NCBI GenBank assembly: GCA_035626475.1
Contig: DASPNP010000038.1
Coordinates: 79,839-143,838 of the forward strand
Origin: DASPKT01 sp035626475
GTDB lineage: Bacteria; Pseudomonadota; Alphaproteobacteria; Azospirillales; Azospirillaceae
DNA length: 64,000 nucleotides
Direction of reading: 5' to 3'
The notes beneath the pieces were generated by a model, which did not search any database, was not told where the DNA came from, and was given only the letters and a program-made list of their open reading frames with translations. Numbering within the stretch: position 1 is the stretch's first letter; each line of letters begins with the position of its first letter. Positions 1 to 8,604 of the stretch are shown here, piece by piece. A program made the position numbers and the translations under genes.

Positions 1-1
1 G

Positions 2-574
2 GGCATCCATGCCGGCATGATCTCCGACCCGGTGCTGCCGCTGCTGGAGGATGGCGCGCTGGAGCGGGTGACGACCAACGTCGCGCTGGGCGGGCCGGAG
101 CTTTACGCCGCCTGTGCCACCGACCCGCGCATCCGCTTCACCAGCGTGGCGCACACCCACGATTTCGACGTGCTGCGGCGCATCCCGAAGCTGGTGTCGG
201 TCAACTCGGTCATCGAGATCGACCTGTTCGGCCAGGGCAATGCCGAGATGATGGGCGGGCGGCAGGTGTCGGGGCATGGCGGGCTGGTGGACTTCCTGCG
301 GGGCGCCCGCTACGCGCCCGGCGGCCGCTCCATCCTCGCCACCGCAGCCACCGCCAAGGACGGCACCATCTCGCGCATCGTGCCGCGCCTCGACCCCGCC
401 ACGGTGACGACCACGCTGCGCGCCGACGCCGATCTGGTGGTGACCGAGTACGGGGTGGCGGACCTGCGCCACGGCGACGTCGACGCCCGTGCCGCGGCGC
501 TGATCTCGGTGGCCGCGCCGCAGTTCCGCGACGATCTTTCCCGGGCATGGCGCGAGGCCCGGCAGAGCATGTAG
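2..574 (+). CDS. Acetyl-CoA hydrolase/transferase family protein, C-terminal part (cut by window edge)
   Basis: The reading frame is open from the first bases of the window, so the gene starts to the left. The visible 190 residues match the C-terminal domain of the acetyl-CoA hydrolase / 4-hydroxybutyrate CoA-transferase family: the stretch SVNSVIEIDLFGQ carries the glutamate that in this family forms the CoA thioester, followed by GGRQVSGHGG and, near the end, TEYGVADLRHGDV. Such enzymes move CoA between short organic acids, or hydrolyse the thioester, in the cytoplasm. The stop lies 43 bases before the likely start of a GntR regulator on the same strand, which may control it. The exact substrate cannot be told from this fragment. 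Confidence 0.9.
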   Translation, partial: GIHAGMISDPVLPLLEDGALERVTTNVALGGPELYAACATDPRIRFTSVAHTHDFDVLRRIPKLVSVNSVIEIDLFGQGNAEMMGGRQVSGHGGLVDFLRGARYAPGGRSILATAATAKDGTISRIVPRLDPATVTTTLRADADLVVTEYGVADLRHGDVDARAAALISVAAPQFRDDLSRAWREARQSM

Positions 575-617
575 GATGCATGACAGCGGCGCGACACGCG
601 CTTGAGGGATGGGGTTC

Positions 618-1388
618 ATGGAGAAGCAGACGGCGCAGGCCATCCGGGTCGCCAACGACAGCCAGCCGCTGTACCAGCGGGTGGCGGGCGAGCTGATCGA
701 CGGCATCCGCCAGGGCGCCTATCCCGTGGGCACCCTGCTGCCGACGGAGAACGAGCTGTGCGACCGGTTCGGCGTCAGCCGCTACACGGTGCGCGAGGCG
801 CTGCGGCAGCTGGCCCGGCTGGGGCTGGTCTCGCGCCGCCAGGGCTCGGGCACCCAGGTGGAGGCGGCGGAGCCGGGCGCCGTCTATTCCCAGAGCATGC
901 GCTGCCTGTCCGAGCTGTTCCAGTACGCCCAGGAAACGACGCTGAAGCTCGACAGCGTCGAGCGATTCGTGCCGGACGAGGCTCTCGCCGCCATGCTGGG
1001 CGGCAAGGCCGGGCGGCAATGGCTGCGGCTGCAGGGCGTGCGCCGCACCCCGGGCGGCCGGCCGATCTGCCGCACGACCGTCTATGTCCATCCCGACTGC
1101 CTGGCCGTCGAGCCGCTGGTCCGCGACCATAAGGGACCGATCTACCAGCTGATCGAGCAGACCTGCGGCGTGCGGGTCATGGAGGTGCGGCAGGAGATCG
1201 CCGCCGAGCCCATGGCCGCCGATATCGCCCGGTCGCTCGGCGAGAAGACGGGATCCTGCGCGCTGCGTATCACCCGCCGCTATGTGGGCGAGAACGACAT
1301 GCCGGTGGAGGTCTCGGTCAACCACCATCCGGCCGAGGGCTTCAGCTACCAGATGCGCCTGCGCCGGGACGAGATCGGCGGCGCCTGA
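618..1388 (+). CDS. GntR-family transcriptional regulator with UTRA domain
   Basis: About 256 residues. The N-terminal winged helix-turn-helix (residues about 15-85) is typical of GntR proteins (LPTENELCDRFGVSRYTVREAL), with the wing at RRQGSG. The remaining part fits a UTRA ligand-binding domain of the HutC subfamily, ending in a strand pattern around ALRITRRYVGEN. An ATG at 609 gives three more residues, but the GAGGG at 604-608 is spaced properly only for the ATG at 618, so that start is preferred. It follows the CoA-transferase gene and precedes an uncharacterised gene by 15 bases, so it probably regulates one or both in response to a small acid or CoA-derived ligand; the effector is not predictable. 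Confidence 0.9.
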   Translation: MEKQTAQAIRVANDSQPLYQRVAGELIDGIRQGAYPVGTLLPTENELCDRFGVSRYTVREALRQLARLGLVSRRQGSGTQVEAAEPGAVYSQSMRCLSELFQYAQETTLKLDSVERFVPDEALAAMLGGKAGRQWLRLQGVRRTPGGRPICRTTVYVHPDCLAVEPLVRDHKGPIYQLIEQTCGVRVMEVRQEIAAEPMAADIARSLGEKTGSCALRITRRYVGENDMPVEVSVNHHPAEGFSYQMRLRRDEIGGA

Positions 1389-1403
1389 ACCGGGGAGCGG
1401 ATC

Positions 1404-2093
1404 ATGGGCCAGGGGATGAGCCACCGCACATATCGCGGCCGGATCTCCTACATCCATGACCGCCTTGGCGAGACCGGCCGCGAATGGTTCACCGTCACGG
1501 TCGGGCCGGATAGGCAGCGCACCGTCCGGGCGCTGTGCGAGATGGACGACGACCGGGTGCTGCGCGACGTCACCTACACGGTGGACGGCGCTTGGCGCCC
1601 GCAGGACGCCTTCGTGCGGCTGAGCGTGGCCGACCGCTTCGTCGGCAGCGCCTGGTTCCGCTTCTCCGATCAGGGCGCCGAATGCGAGGCGAGTCTCGCC
1701 CGCGAGGGCCGGGTGAGCCAGCGGGTGGAGTTGGGCCACCGCCCGCCGATCTTTGCGCCGCACCCGCTGGTCTGCGACGGCTGGCAGGCCGCGGCCTTCG
1801 ACCATTCCCGTCCCGAAACGATCCAGAGTTTTCCAAACGCGTGCAACAGCTCGCACATGGCGAACGGCGGCTCGGGGCCGCTGATCGGCTGGGTCGACAA
1901 GAAGCTGGAGCATGTCGGCGACGGCACGCTGACCGTACCCGCCGGCAGCTTCGACGTGCGCCACTACCGCATCATCCTGCCCGACGACCGCCCGCCGCTG
2001 CTGCTCTGGGTGACGGGAGAGGACCGGCTGCTGGTGCGGCTGAGCTGGACCCTGCTGGAGAGCCGGTACGATCTGGTGGAGTTGGAGCGCTGA
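1404..2093 (+). CDS. Conserved hypothetical protein downstream of GntR regulator
   Basis: A 229-residue soluble protein without signal peptide or membrane segment. A good ribosome site (GGGGAG) precedes the ATG. The sequence is rich in beta-strand patterns and ends with strands reading DVRHYRI and ESRYDLVELER, which loosely recalls the barrel-like DUF3108 family; that comparison is a guess. A central segment carries HMANGGSGPLIGW. It is co-directional with the GntR gene 15 bases upstream, so the two are probably co-transcribed. Function unknown; an enzyme or binding protein for the same substrate as the neighbouring CoA-transferase is possible. Confidence 0.75.
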   Translation: MGQGMSHRTYRGRISYIHDRLGETGREWFTVTVGPDRQRTVRALCEMDDDRVLRDVTYTVDGAWRPQDAFVRLSVADRFVGSAWFRFSDQGAECEASLAREGRVSQRVELGHRPPIFAPHPLVCDGWQAAAFDHSRPETIQSFPNACNSSHMANGGSGPLIGWVDKKLEHVGDGTLTVPAGSFDVRHYRIILPDDRPPLLLWVTGEDRLLVRLSWTLLESRYDLVELER

Positions 2094-2110
2094 GACTGGC
2101 CAGCAGCGCC

Positions 2111-2191
2111 GTAGGTCGGGAGGAGCCGCAGGCGTATCCCGACATTCACCGGCCGAAGATGTCGGGATGCGCTCCGCTCCTCCCGACCTAC
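2111..2191. repeat. Palindromic intergenic repeat (GTAGGTC-ended family, variant core)
   Basis: An inverted repeat whose left arm starts GTAGGTCGGGAGGAGC and whose right arm ends GCTCCTCCCGACCTAC, with a second internal pair (CCCGACAT / ATGTCGGG). It shares only the terminal GTAGGTC/GACCTAC with the GTCGCATGGAG elements elsewhere in the window, so it looks like a related family with a different core. It lies just after the unknown gene. Confidence 0.85.
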
Positions 2192-2207
2192 GGGCAGCGG
2201 CGCCGGT

Positions 2208-2330
2208 GTGCGTGCTTCGACAGGCTCAGCATGAGGAGGTTGGGTGCTGCTCCCAGCCAAGTGCGTGCCGGTGAATGAGGCGTGCCTGGCCTCCCACATC
2301 CCTCATGCTGAGCCTGTCGAAGCACGCACC
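2208..2330. repeat. Inverted repeat of the TTCGACAGGCTCAG family
   Basis: Arms at about 2208-2236 and 2301-2329 are near-perfect reverse complements (TGCTTCGACAGGCTCAGCAT and its complement), separated by a 64-base unrelated core. The same arm sequence recurs at 6601, 6762, 13794 and 13886. It lies in the gap between two convergent genes and may also act as a transcription stop. Confidence 0.9.
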
Positions 2331-2359
2331 ATGTTCCAGCCGCACTGGGCCGAGCGCCC

Positions 2360-3226
2360 TCAATCGAACAGGCTGTCCACGGCCGACTGGTCCATGACCG
2401 CGCCGCCCTTCTTCTCCTCGGGCGGAGGCGGCGGAGGTGGCGGCGGGGGAGGGGGCGGCGCCTCGGCCTTGGGCGGGGCGGGCGGCGGGGGGGCCGGCGG
2501 GGCAGCCAGCGGGTCGGGGGTCTTGCGGGCGACGGCGGCGCCCTGAAGCAGCGCGTCGACCGCGTCCTGGGTGATGCCGCCGCCGGGGCCGTGCAGCAGA
2601 TGGGCGTCGGGGCGGGTGTCGCGCTTGTCGTCGGCGACCGGTTCGGCCCCGTCCAGCGCATCGCCCCAGATCTGGATCATCGCCTCCACGCGCCGCTCGA
2701 TGTAGCGCATGGCGTTGACCACCTTGGTCATGCGCTGGCCGGTGATGTCCTGGAAGGAGCAGGCGGTCATGATGCCCATGACCTCGTTGTCCAGCTGCCC
2801 GGCCAGCATCGGGTCGGTTCCGCGCAGCGCGTCGGCCACCGACTGCACCCGTTCCGCCCCCGAAAGGATCTCGGTCGTGGCGTGCTCGGTCGCCTGCAGG
2901 ATGGCGTCCAGCTCTTCGGTCGCCAGCATGATGCGGTTGGCCGAGGGATCGTTCGGCTGCAGCGCCGCGATCTCCCGCCGCGTCTGGGCGATGTGGGAGG
3001 ACAGCTCCTGCAGCTCGCGCCGGAGGATGCGGATGTGCGAGGCGGGATCGACCTCGGCCGGCGGCCGCTTCTCCTCGCGCAGCAGCCGGCGCACGTCGTC
3101 CACCGAGACGATTCGGCCGCGGCGGTCCCGCATGCGCAGGAACGCCCGGCCGCGCGCGCTGGACTGCAGCGCGTCCTCGATCCGGTGGAACTCCTCGTCG
3201 GACAGGTCGCTGAAGCCGTCGGTCAC
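2360..3226 (-). CDS. cheZ: CheZ-like protein phosphatase with polyproline linker
   Basis: About 288 residues from a GTG start preceded by GGAGG. The central helical region contains CSFQDITGQRM at residues 156-166; QDxTGQ is the CheZ signature and the glutamine at about 159 is the catalytic residue that helps dephosphorylate CheY-P. The N-terminal part (60-130) is long-helical. The C-terminal tail is unusual: ITQDAVDALL at about 218-227, a linker with 13 consecutive prolines at 257-269, and a terminal MDQSAVDSLF resembling the CheY-binding end helix of enterobacterial CheZ. It is longer than E. coli CheZ (about 214). The gene lies 25 bases downstream of cheY on the same strand, so the pair probably form an operon controlling chemotaxis signal decay. 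Confidence 0.88.
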   Translation of the reverse strand: MTDGFSDLSDEEFHRIEDALQSSARGRAFLRMRDRRGRIVSVDDVRRLLREEKRPPAEVDPASHIRILRRELQELSSHIAQTRREIAALQPNDPSANRIMLATEELDAILQATEHATTEILSGAERVQSVADALRGTDPMLAGQLDNEVMGIMTACSFQDITGQRMTKVVNAMRYIERRVEAMIQIWGDALDGAEPVADDKRDTRPDAHLLHGPGGGITQDAVDALLQGAAVARKTPDPLAAPPAPPPPAPPKAEAPPPPPPPPPPPPPEEKKGGAVMDQSAVDSLFD

Positions 3227-3251
3227 GCCCGCCTCCGCTGGTCGACGGGGA

Positions 3252-3635
3252 TCAGAGGGCGCCGATGACGCTCTCGATCTTCTTCTTGAGCGTTTCGGCG
3301 TTGAAGGGCTTCACGATGTAGTTGTTGACGCCCGCCTCCTTCGCCGCGACCACGTTCTCGGTCTTGGACTCGGCGGTCACCATGATGAAGGGGGTGGCCT
3401 TCAGCCGGATGTCGGCGCGGACCTCCTTCAGCAGCTGCAGGTCGGTCATCGGCTCCATGTTCCAGTCGGAGATCACCAGCCCGAACTGGCCGGCGCGCAG
3501 CTTCGCCAGCGCGTCGGCGCCGTCGCTGGCCTCCTCGATCTTCGAGAAGCCGATCTGGCCCAGCAGGTTGCGGATGATGCGCCGCATCGTCGCGTAATCG
3601 TCGACGACGAGGACCTGGAGATTCAAGTTCGACAC
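3252..3635 (-). CDS. cheY: CheY-like chemotaxis response regulator
   Basis: A single-domain receiver of 127 residues, counted from a GTG at 3635 that follows a GGGGG run; a longer frame to 3692 adds an Arg-rich extension not found in this family. With this start the phosphorylation site is D57 (VISDWNM), acidic pocket D12/D13, T87 (IMVTAES) and K109 (YIVKPF), exactly the numbering of classical CheY. It would be phosphorylated by CheA and bind the flagellar switch. It is followed 25 bases later by the CheZ-like gene on the same strand. The remaining chemotaxis genes are not in the window, so it is an outlying cheY-cheZ pair. Confidence 0.93.
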   Translation of the reverse strand: MSNLNLQVLVVDDYATMRRIIRNLLGQIGFSKIEEASDGADALAKLRAGQFGLVISDWNMEPMTDLQLLKEVRADIRLKATPFIMVTAESKTENVVAAKEAGVNNYIVKPFNAETLKKKIESVIGAL

Positions 3636-3821
3636 GCGATGCCCCCACAGCCGGTGCCCGTCGCGGCGTGAGCGCCGGCGGGCCGTTATCATCTCGTTGG
3701 GCCGGAAGTCCCATCATCCCGGCACTGGCCGCACTTTGGGTGGGCGGCCCGAGGCTTGTCAAGGCACCCTGCTCCCGGACGCGACGACCCCAACCGTTTG
3801 GGTATGATCCCGAAGGAATTT

Positions 3822-3838
3822 CCTGCTAAAAAGCAGGG
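3822..3838 (+). promoter_or_regulatory. Small hairpin in the leader of the GGDEF-EAL gene
   Basis: CCTGCT-AAAA-AGCAGG forms a 6-base-pair stem with an AAAA loop inside an AT-rich patch (about 3797-3860). It would lie in the untranslated leader if translation starts at 3867, and within the coding sequence if the ATG at 3804 is used. Role unknown. Confidence 0.35.
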
Positions 3839-3866
3839 CTACCTCTTTCGAGACTTCCCGGGCACC

Positions 3867-6158
3867 ATGCCTCAACCCTCCGCCGCCTTGACGATGCCCG
3901 CCAGGGCCCGCCCGGATATCGGGAGCGAGGCGCTGGGCCGCCTGGCGCGCTCCGACGCCTTCCTGCGGCGCGACCTGCAGGCCTGCCTGCGCGCGGTGGC
4001 GGAGACGGCCTGCGCCGTGCTGGCGGTGACTCGCGCCGGCGTCTGGCTCTACAACGAGGCCGGCGACGCCATCGAGTGCGTGACGCTCTGCCGGCTGGAC
4101 CGGGCGCCGGACGAGGCCGGGGCGGTGCTGCGCCAGGAGGAGCTTCCCGCCTATTTCGAGGCGCTGGCCGAGAACCGCGTGGTCGCGGTCGCCGACATCC
4201 TGGACGACCCGCGCACGGGCGAGTTCGGCCCGGCCTACCATGCCCGCACCGGCATCCGCGCGCTGGTGGACGCGCCGGTGCTGCTGCGCGGCGCGCTGAC
4301 CGCCATCCTGTGCTGCGAGCAGTCGGCCGAGCCGCGCGCCTGGACGCCGGAGGAGATGGCCTTCACCGCCTCCCTGGCGGACTTCGTGGCGCTGGCGCTG
4401 GCGAACGAGGAGAACCGGCTGTCGGAGGAGCGCGCCCGCAGCGCCGACCGGCGCTACCGGGACCTGTTCGAGAACGCCGTCGAGGGCATCTTCCAGATGA
4501 GCCCCGACGGCCGCTTCATGGCGGTGAACCCGGCGCTGGTGCGGCTGCTGGGCTATGAGCGGGCGGAGCAGATGCTGTCCCGGCGGGAGCCGGCCGGCGC
4601 GCTCTTCGTCAGCACCCGGCGCCGCGACGAGCTGCGGGCGCTGATGGACAATGTCGGCCGCGCCGAAGGCTTCGAGACCGAGATCCACCGCGCCGACGGG
4701 CCGGTCATCTGGATCTCCGTCAACATCCGCGCCGTGCCGGGCGAGGACGGCCGCACCGCCTTCTTCGAGGGCACGGTGGAGGACATCACCCACCGCAAGC
4801 GCACCGAAGCCCAGCTGGCGCACCAGGCGCTGCACGACAACCTCACCCAGCTGCCCAACCGCACGCTGCTGGCCGACCGGCTGAGCCGGGCGCTGGTGCG
4901 GGCGCGGCTGCGGCAGTCGCGGGGCTGCGCCGCCATCCTGCTGGACATCGACAATTTCCGCTTGGTCAACACCACGCTCGGGCCCACCATCGGCGACCGC
5001 ATGCTGGTGGTGATGGCGCGGCGGCTGAAGGCGCACCTGAACCCGGGCGACACGCTGGCGCGGCTGGGGCGCGATGATTTCGTCGTGGTCGTCGAGGACG
5101 TGGCCGACGATGCGGAGGCGCTGGCGCGCGCCGACGCGCTACGCGAGGTGCTGTCGGCGCCGCTGGAGCTGGAGGGGAACGAGCTGTTCCCCACCGCCAG
5201 CGTCGGCGTGCTGTGGGACGACGGCGCCCGCTCCTCGCCCGAGGAGCTGCTGCGCGACCTGGGCATCGCCGTCCATGCCGCCAAGGCCAAGGGCAAGGGG
5301 CGCACCATCGCCTTCGAGACCGCCATGCGCACCGGCCCTCAGGAGGCGCTGCGGCTGCAGTCCGACCTGCGCAAGGCGCTGGAGCGCGACGAGTTCGAGC
5401 TGCACTACCAGCCCATCGTCGATCTGCGCGACAGCGCGCTGATCGGATTCGAGGCGCTGGTGCGCTGGCGCCATCCGTCGCGCGGCATGGTCCCGCCCTC
5501 GCTCTTCATCCCCGCCGCCGAGGAGAGCGGGCTGATCGCACCGCTGGGCGACTGGATCCTGCGCGCCGCCTGTACCGCCATGGGCCGCTGGCAGGGGATG
5601 CTGGCGGGGGTGGACGATGCCGACCGGCCGCTGCGGGTCAGCATCAACATGTCGCCGGTGCAGCTGGTCTCGTCCGACCTCATCGACACGATCGACCGCA
5701 TCCTGGGCGAGACCGGCGCGGAAGTCGCGCGGCTGCGGCTGGAGGTCACCGAGGCGGCGCTCAGCCAGGAGGTGGAGCTTGTCTCGCAACGGCTGGAGGC
5801 GCTGCGGCAGCGCGGCTTCCAGGTGCTGATCGACGATTTCGGCACCGGCTATTCCTCGCTGTCGCGCCTGCACCGGCTGCCCTTCGACGGGCTGAAGATC
5901 GACCAGAGCTTCATCCGCCCCATGCTGTTCGACGCCGACAGCGCCAGCATCGTGCGCACCGTCGTGGCGCTCGGCCAGGGCATGAACGTCCGCACCGTCG
6001 CCGAAGGGGTGGAGGACGCCGAGACCGCCGAGGCCCTGCTGAAGCTCGGCTGCGACCGCGCCCAGGGCTACCATTTCGCCCGCCCCATGCCCGCGGCGGA
6101 CGCCGACCGGCTGGTGGGGATGCGGGCCAAGGGCGCGGTGGCGCTGCCGCTGGACTGA
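3867..6158 (+). CDS. GAF-PAS-GGDEF-EAL cyclic di-GMP signalling protein
   Basis: About 763 residues from this start; ATG at 3804 and TTG at 3756 are in frame, but that stretch is AT-rich and leader-like. Order of domains: GAF (about 15-175), PAS with PAC end (about 195-305), GGDEF (about 320-485), EAL (about 500-745). The EAL part is complete: FEALVRW, NMSPVQL, and DDFGTGYSSL, all needed for metal binding and hydrolysis of cyclic di-GMP. The GGDEF site is degenerate, reading GRDDF, with arginine replacing the second glycine. The protein is therefore most likely a phosphodiesterase whose GGDEF domain binds GTP or is inert. No transmembrane segment is visible. The divergent cheY-cheZ pair suggests a role in motility control. 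Confidence 0.92.
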   Translation: MPQPSAALTMPARARPDIGSEALGRLARSDAFLRRDLQACLRAVAETACAVLAVTRAGVWLYNEAGDAIECVTLCRLDRAPDEAGAVLRQEELPAYFEALAENRVVAVADILDDPRTGEFGPAYHARTGIRALVDAPVLLRGALTAILCCEQSAEPRAWTPEEMAFTASLADFVALALANEENRLSEERARSADRRYRDLFENAVEGIFQMSPDGRFMAVNPALVRLLGYERAEQMLSRREPAGALFVSTRRRDELRALMDNVGRAEGFETEIHRADGPVIWISVNIRAVPGEDGRTAFFEGTVEDITHRKRTEAQLAHQALHDNLTQLPNRTLLADRLSRALVRARLRQSRGCAAILLDIDNFRLVNTTLGPTIGDRMLVVMARRLKAHLNPGDTLARLGRDDFVVVVEDVADDAEALARADALREVLSAPLELEGNELFPTASVGVLWDDGARSSPEELLRDLGIAVHAAKAKGKGRTIAFETAMRTGPQEALRLQSDLRKALERDEFELHYQPIVDLRDSALIGFEALVRWRHPSRGMVPPSLFIPAAEESGLIAPLGDWILRAACTAMGRWQGMLAGVDDADRPLRVSINMSPVQLVSSDLIDTIDRILGETGAEVARLRLEVTEAALSQEVELVSQRLEALRQRGFQVLIDDFGTGYSSLSRLHRLPFDGLKIDQSFIRPMLFDADSASIVRTVVALGQGMNVRTVAEGVEDAETAEALLKLGCDRAQGYHFARPMPAADADRLVGMRAKGAVALPLD

Positions 6159-6257
6159 CGGGCGGACCGGCGGGCCCGGGGAACGGCGGCCGGGGACCCC
6201 GCGCTGGCAGATCATGCCAATGCTGCTAGGCTGAGGCCCTGCCCGAGGAGCCGCCCC

Positions 6258-6587
6258 ATGCCCACCCGCAACGTCGTCCTCACCGACCATCAGGAAGCGC
6301 TGATCGCCGAGCTGGTCGCCAGCGGCCGCTACCAGAACGCCAGCGAGGTGCTGCGCGAGGGCATCCGCCTGATCGAGATGCGCGAGCGCGCGTTCGAGGC
6401 GAAGCTGAAGCGGCTGCATGAGGCGGCCGAGGTCGGTATCCGCGACATCGAGGAGGGGCGGTATGAAGTCGTGCCGCTCGACCAACTCGATACGTACTTC
6501 GAGAAGCTGATGGAGCGGGTGCTGGACCGGTCGCAACCGCTGGCGGATTCCGTCGTCGAGACGCCAGCAGAGAACACTGACCGGTGA
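6258..6587 (+). CDS. parD: ParD-like type II antitoxin (no toxin partner adjacent)
   Basis: A 109-residue protein with GAGGAG upstream of the ATG. The N-terminal 40 residues form a ribbon-helix-helix pattern (NVVLTDHQEALIAELVASG, then YQNASEVLREGIRLIE), the usual ParD DNA-binding fold. The rest is helical (EVGIRDIEEGRYEVV), the region which in ParD proteins wraps the ParE toxin; it is longer than the usual 80-90 residues. A parE gene would be expected immediately downstream on the same strand, but only intergenic repeats follow until the end of nadE. It may be a solitary regulator, or the remains of a pair. Confidence 0.85.
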   Translation: MPTRNVVLTDHQEALIAELVASGRYQNASEVLREGIRLIEMRERAFEAKLKRLHEAAEVGIRDIEEGRYEVVPLDQLDTYFEKLMERVLDRSQPLADSVVETPAENTDR

Positions 6588-6600
6588 GACTGGAACGTGG

Positions 6601-6796
6601 TGCGTCCTTCGACAAGCTCAGGATGAGGAATGGGGGATGCCAGGCACTGTGCGGCTCGTAGGTCGCATGGAGCGAAGCGCAATGCGACGTTTCCCCGCCT
6701 GCTTAGTGTCGCATTGCGGCTTCGCCTCCATGCGACACACGGACGAAAGCAGCTAAATCCCCCTCATGCTGAGCCTGTCGAAGCACGCACAGCACC
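6601..6796. repeat. Composite repeat: TTCGACA-family arms flanking a GTCGCATGGAG palindrome
   Basis: Outer arms at 6601-6628 (TGCGTCCTTCGACAAGCTCA) and 6762-6790 (reverse complement family member) enclose an inner palindrome at 6658-6740 with GTAGGTCGCATGGAGCG on the left and a matching CTCCATGCGAC on the right. The inner element is the same family found nested in a different outer repeat at 41.2, 43.6, 47.4 and 55.2 kb. Confidence 0.88.
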
Positions 6797-6822
6797 AACG
6801 CTGCCTGGATGGTAGCCCCACC

Positions 6823-8487
6823 TCAGATCAGGTTCAGCGCCCCCGAGGTGATGGGGTAGCGTCGATCCCGGCCGAAGCTGCGGCTGGTGATCTTCACGCC
6901 CGGGGGCGCCTGGCGGCGCTTGTACTCGGCGCGGTCCAGCAGGCGCCAGACGCGGCGCACGGTGGCCTCCTCATGGCCGCGGGCGACGATCTCGGCCAGG
7001 CCCATCTCGCGCTCCACCAGGCATTCCAGGATGTCGTCCAGCACCGGATAGGGCGGCAGGCTGTCCTGGTCGGTCTGGCCGGGGCGCAGCTCGGCGGTGG
7101 GGGCCTTGGTGATGATGCGCTCGGGGATGACGCGGCCGGCGGGGCCCAGCGCGCCCTCCGGCAGGTGCTGGTTGCGCCAGTTGGACAGCGCGTAGACGGT
7201 CATCTTGTAAACGTCCTTCAGCACCGAATAGCCGCCGCACATGTCGCCGTAGAGCGTGGCGTAGCCCACCGCCATCTCCGACTTGTTGCCGGTGGTCAGC
7301 ACCATCGCGCCGAACTTGTTCGACAGCGCCATCAGGGTCATGCCCCGGGCGCGGCTCTGCAGATTCTCTTCCGTGATATCGGGATCGCGGCCCTGGAAGT
7401 GCGGCGCCAGCATCGACGCATACGCCTCCATGGCCGGGGCGATGGAGATGGTGTCGATGCGGCAGCCCAGCATGCCGGCGCACTCGGCGGCGTCGTCCAG
7501 ACTGTCCTGGCTGGTGTAGGGGCTGGGCATCATCACGCAATGGACTTTGTCCGCCCCTAGCGCGTCCACCGCCACCGCGGCCGAGATGGCGCTGTCGATG
7601 CCGCCGGACATGCCCAGCAGCACGCCGGGGAAGCCGTTCTTGCCGACATAGTCGCGCAGCCCCAGCACCATGGCCTGGTAGATCGCGGCCAGCCCGTCCG
7701 CGGGGGGCGTGAGTTCGGTCGAGCTGCCGGTCCAGCCTTCCCCGTCGCGGGTCCAGCGCGTCAGCCCGACATGGCTGCGGAAGCGGGGCAGCTGCGCCAC
7801 CAGGGCCCCGCCCGGGTTCAGCGCGAAGGAGCCGCCGTCGAACACCAGCTCGTCCTGGCCGCCGACCTGGTTGACGTAGATGAGCGGCAGGCCGGTCTCC
7901 ACCACGCGCTCCAGGGCGAGGTTCAGGCGGCGCTCGGCCTTGTCGGTCTCGAAGGGGCTGCCGTTGGGCACCAGCAGGATCTCGGCGCCGGTCTCCAGCA
8001 GCGTCTCCGCCACATCGGCGCTCCACATGTCCTCGCAGACCATCAGGCCCAGGCGCACGCCGCGGAAATTGACGGGGCCGGGCAGGGGGCCGGGGGCGAA
8101 GACGCGCTTCTCGTCGAAGGGGCCGTAATTGGGCAGGTCGTGCTTGAGGCGCACCGCCTGCATCTGGCCCCCGTCCAGCAGCAGGGCGGCGTTGTGCACC
8201 GCGCCCGCCTCGCCGCGCCAGGGGGCTCCGACGATGATGCCAGGGCCGCCATCCACCGTGTCGGCCGCCAGTTCGCGCACCGCCTCCTCGACCCTGTCCA
8301 GGAAGAAGGGCTTCAGCACCAGATCCTCGGGCGGGTAGCCGCTGAGCGACAGTTCGGTGGTCAGCACCAGATGCGCGCCGCGCGCCGCCGCCTGGGCCCG
8401 GGCCTGCCGGATGAGCTCCAGATTGTGCCGCAGCGCCCCTACCGTCGGGTTGATCTGGGCAAGCGCGATGTCGAGGCGGTCGGTCAT
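6823..8487 (-). CDS. nadE: Glutamine-dependent NAD+ synthetase
   Basis: 554 residues, the normal length for the two-domain form. The N-terminal nitrilase-type glutaminase domain (about 1-250) shows the Glu-Lys-Cys triad in TTELSLSGYPPEDL, RLKHDLPNYG and MVCEDMW. The C-terminal synthetase domain has the ATP-pyrophosphatase loop GMSGGIDSAISAAV near residue 295 and further on the conserved TTGNKSEMAVGYATLYGD. It makes NAD+ from deamido-NAD+, using ammonia released from glutamine. The gene stands alone, separated by repeats from both neighbours. Confidence 0.97.
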   Translation of the reverse strand: MTDRLDIALAQINPTVGALRHNLELIRQARAQAAARGAHLVLTTELSLSGYPPEDLVLKPFFLDRVEEAVRELAADTVDGGPGIIVGAPWRGEAGAVHNAALLLDGGQMQAVRLKHDLPNYGPFDEKRVFAPGPLPGPVNFRGVRLGLMVCEDMWSADVAETLLETGAEILLVPNGSPFETDKAERRLNLALERVVETGLPLIYVNQVGGQDELVFDGGSFALNPGGALVAQLPRFRSHVGLTRWTRDGEGWTGSSTELTPPADGLAAIYQAMVLGLRDYVGKNGFPGVLLGMSGGIDSAISAAVAVDALGADKVHCVMMPSPYTSQDSLDDAAECAGMLGCRIDTISIAPAMEAYASMLAPHFQGRDPDITEENLQSRARGMTLMALSNKFGAMVLTTGNKSEMAVGYATLYGDMCGGYSVLKDVYKMTVYALSNWRNQHLPEGALGPAGRVIPERIITKAPTAELRPGQTDQDSLPPYPVLDDILECLVEREMGLAEIVARGHEEATVRRVWRLLDRAEYKRRQAPPGVKITSRSFGRDRRYPITSGALNLI

Positions 8488-8604
8488 GTCGGGGCCGTAC
8501 GGTTCCAGGCGATGGCCGGAACCCTAGCAGGGCGGGCGGGGGCGCTCAATCCGGGCTTTGGGGAGGCGGTGGGAGGTAGGGCGTGACGCTTCCCGCCTCT
8601 CTCC

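Noticed and set aside
6630..6815. A 61-codon frame spanning the repeats after the ParD-like gene as a possible toxin.
   Set aside because: It consists entirely of repeat-family sequence and bears no ParE features.
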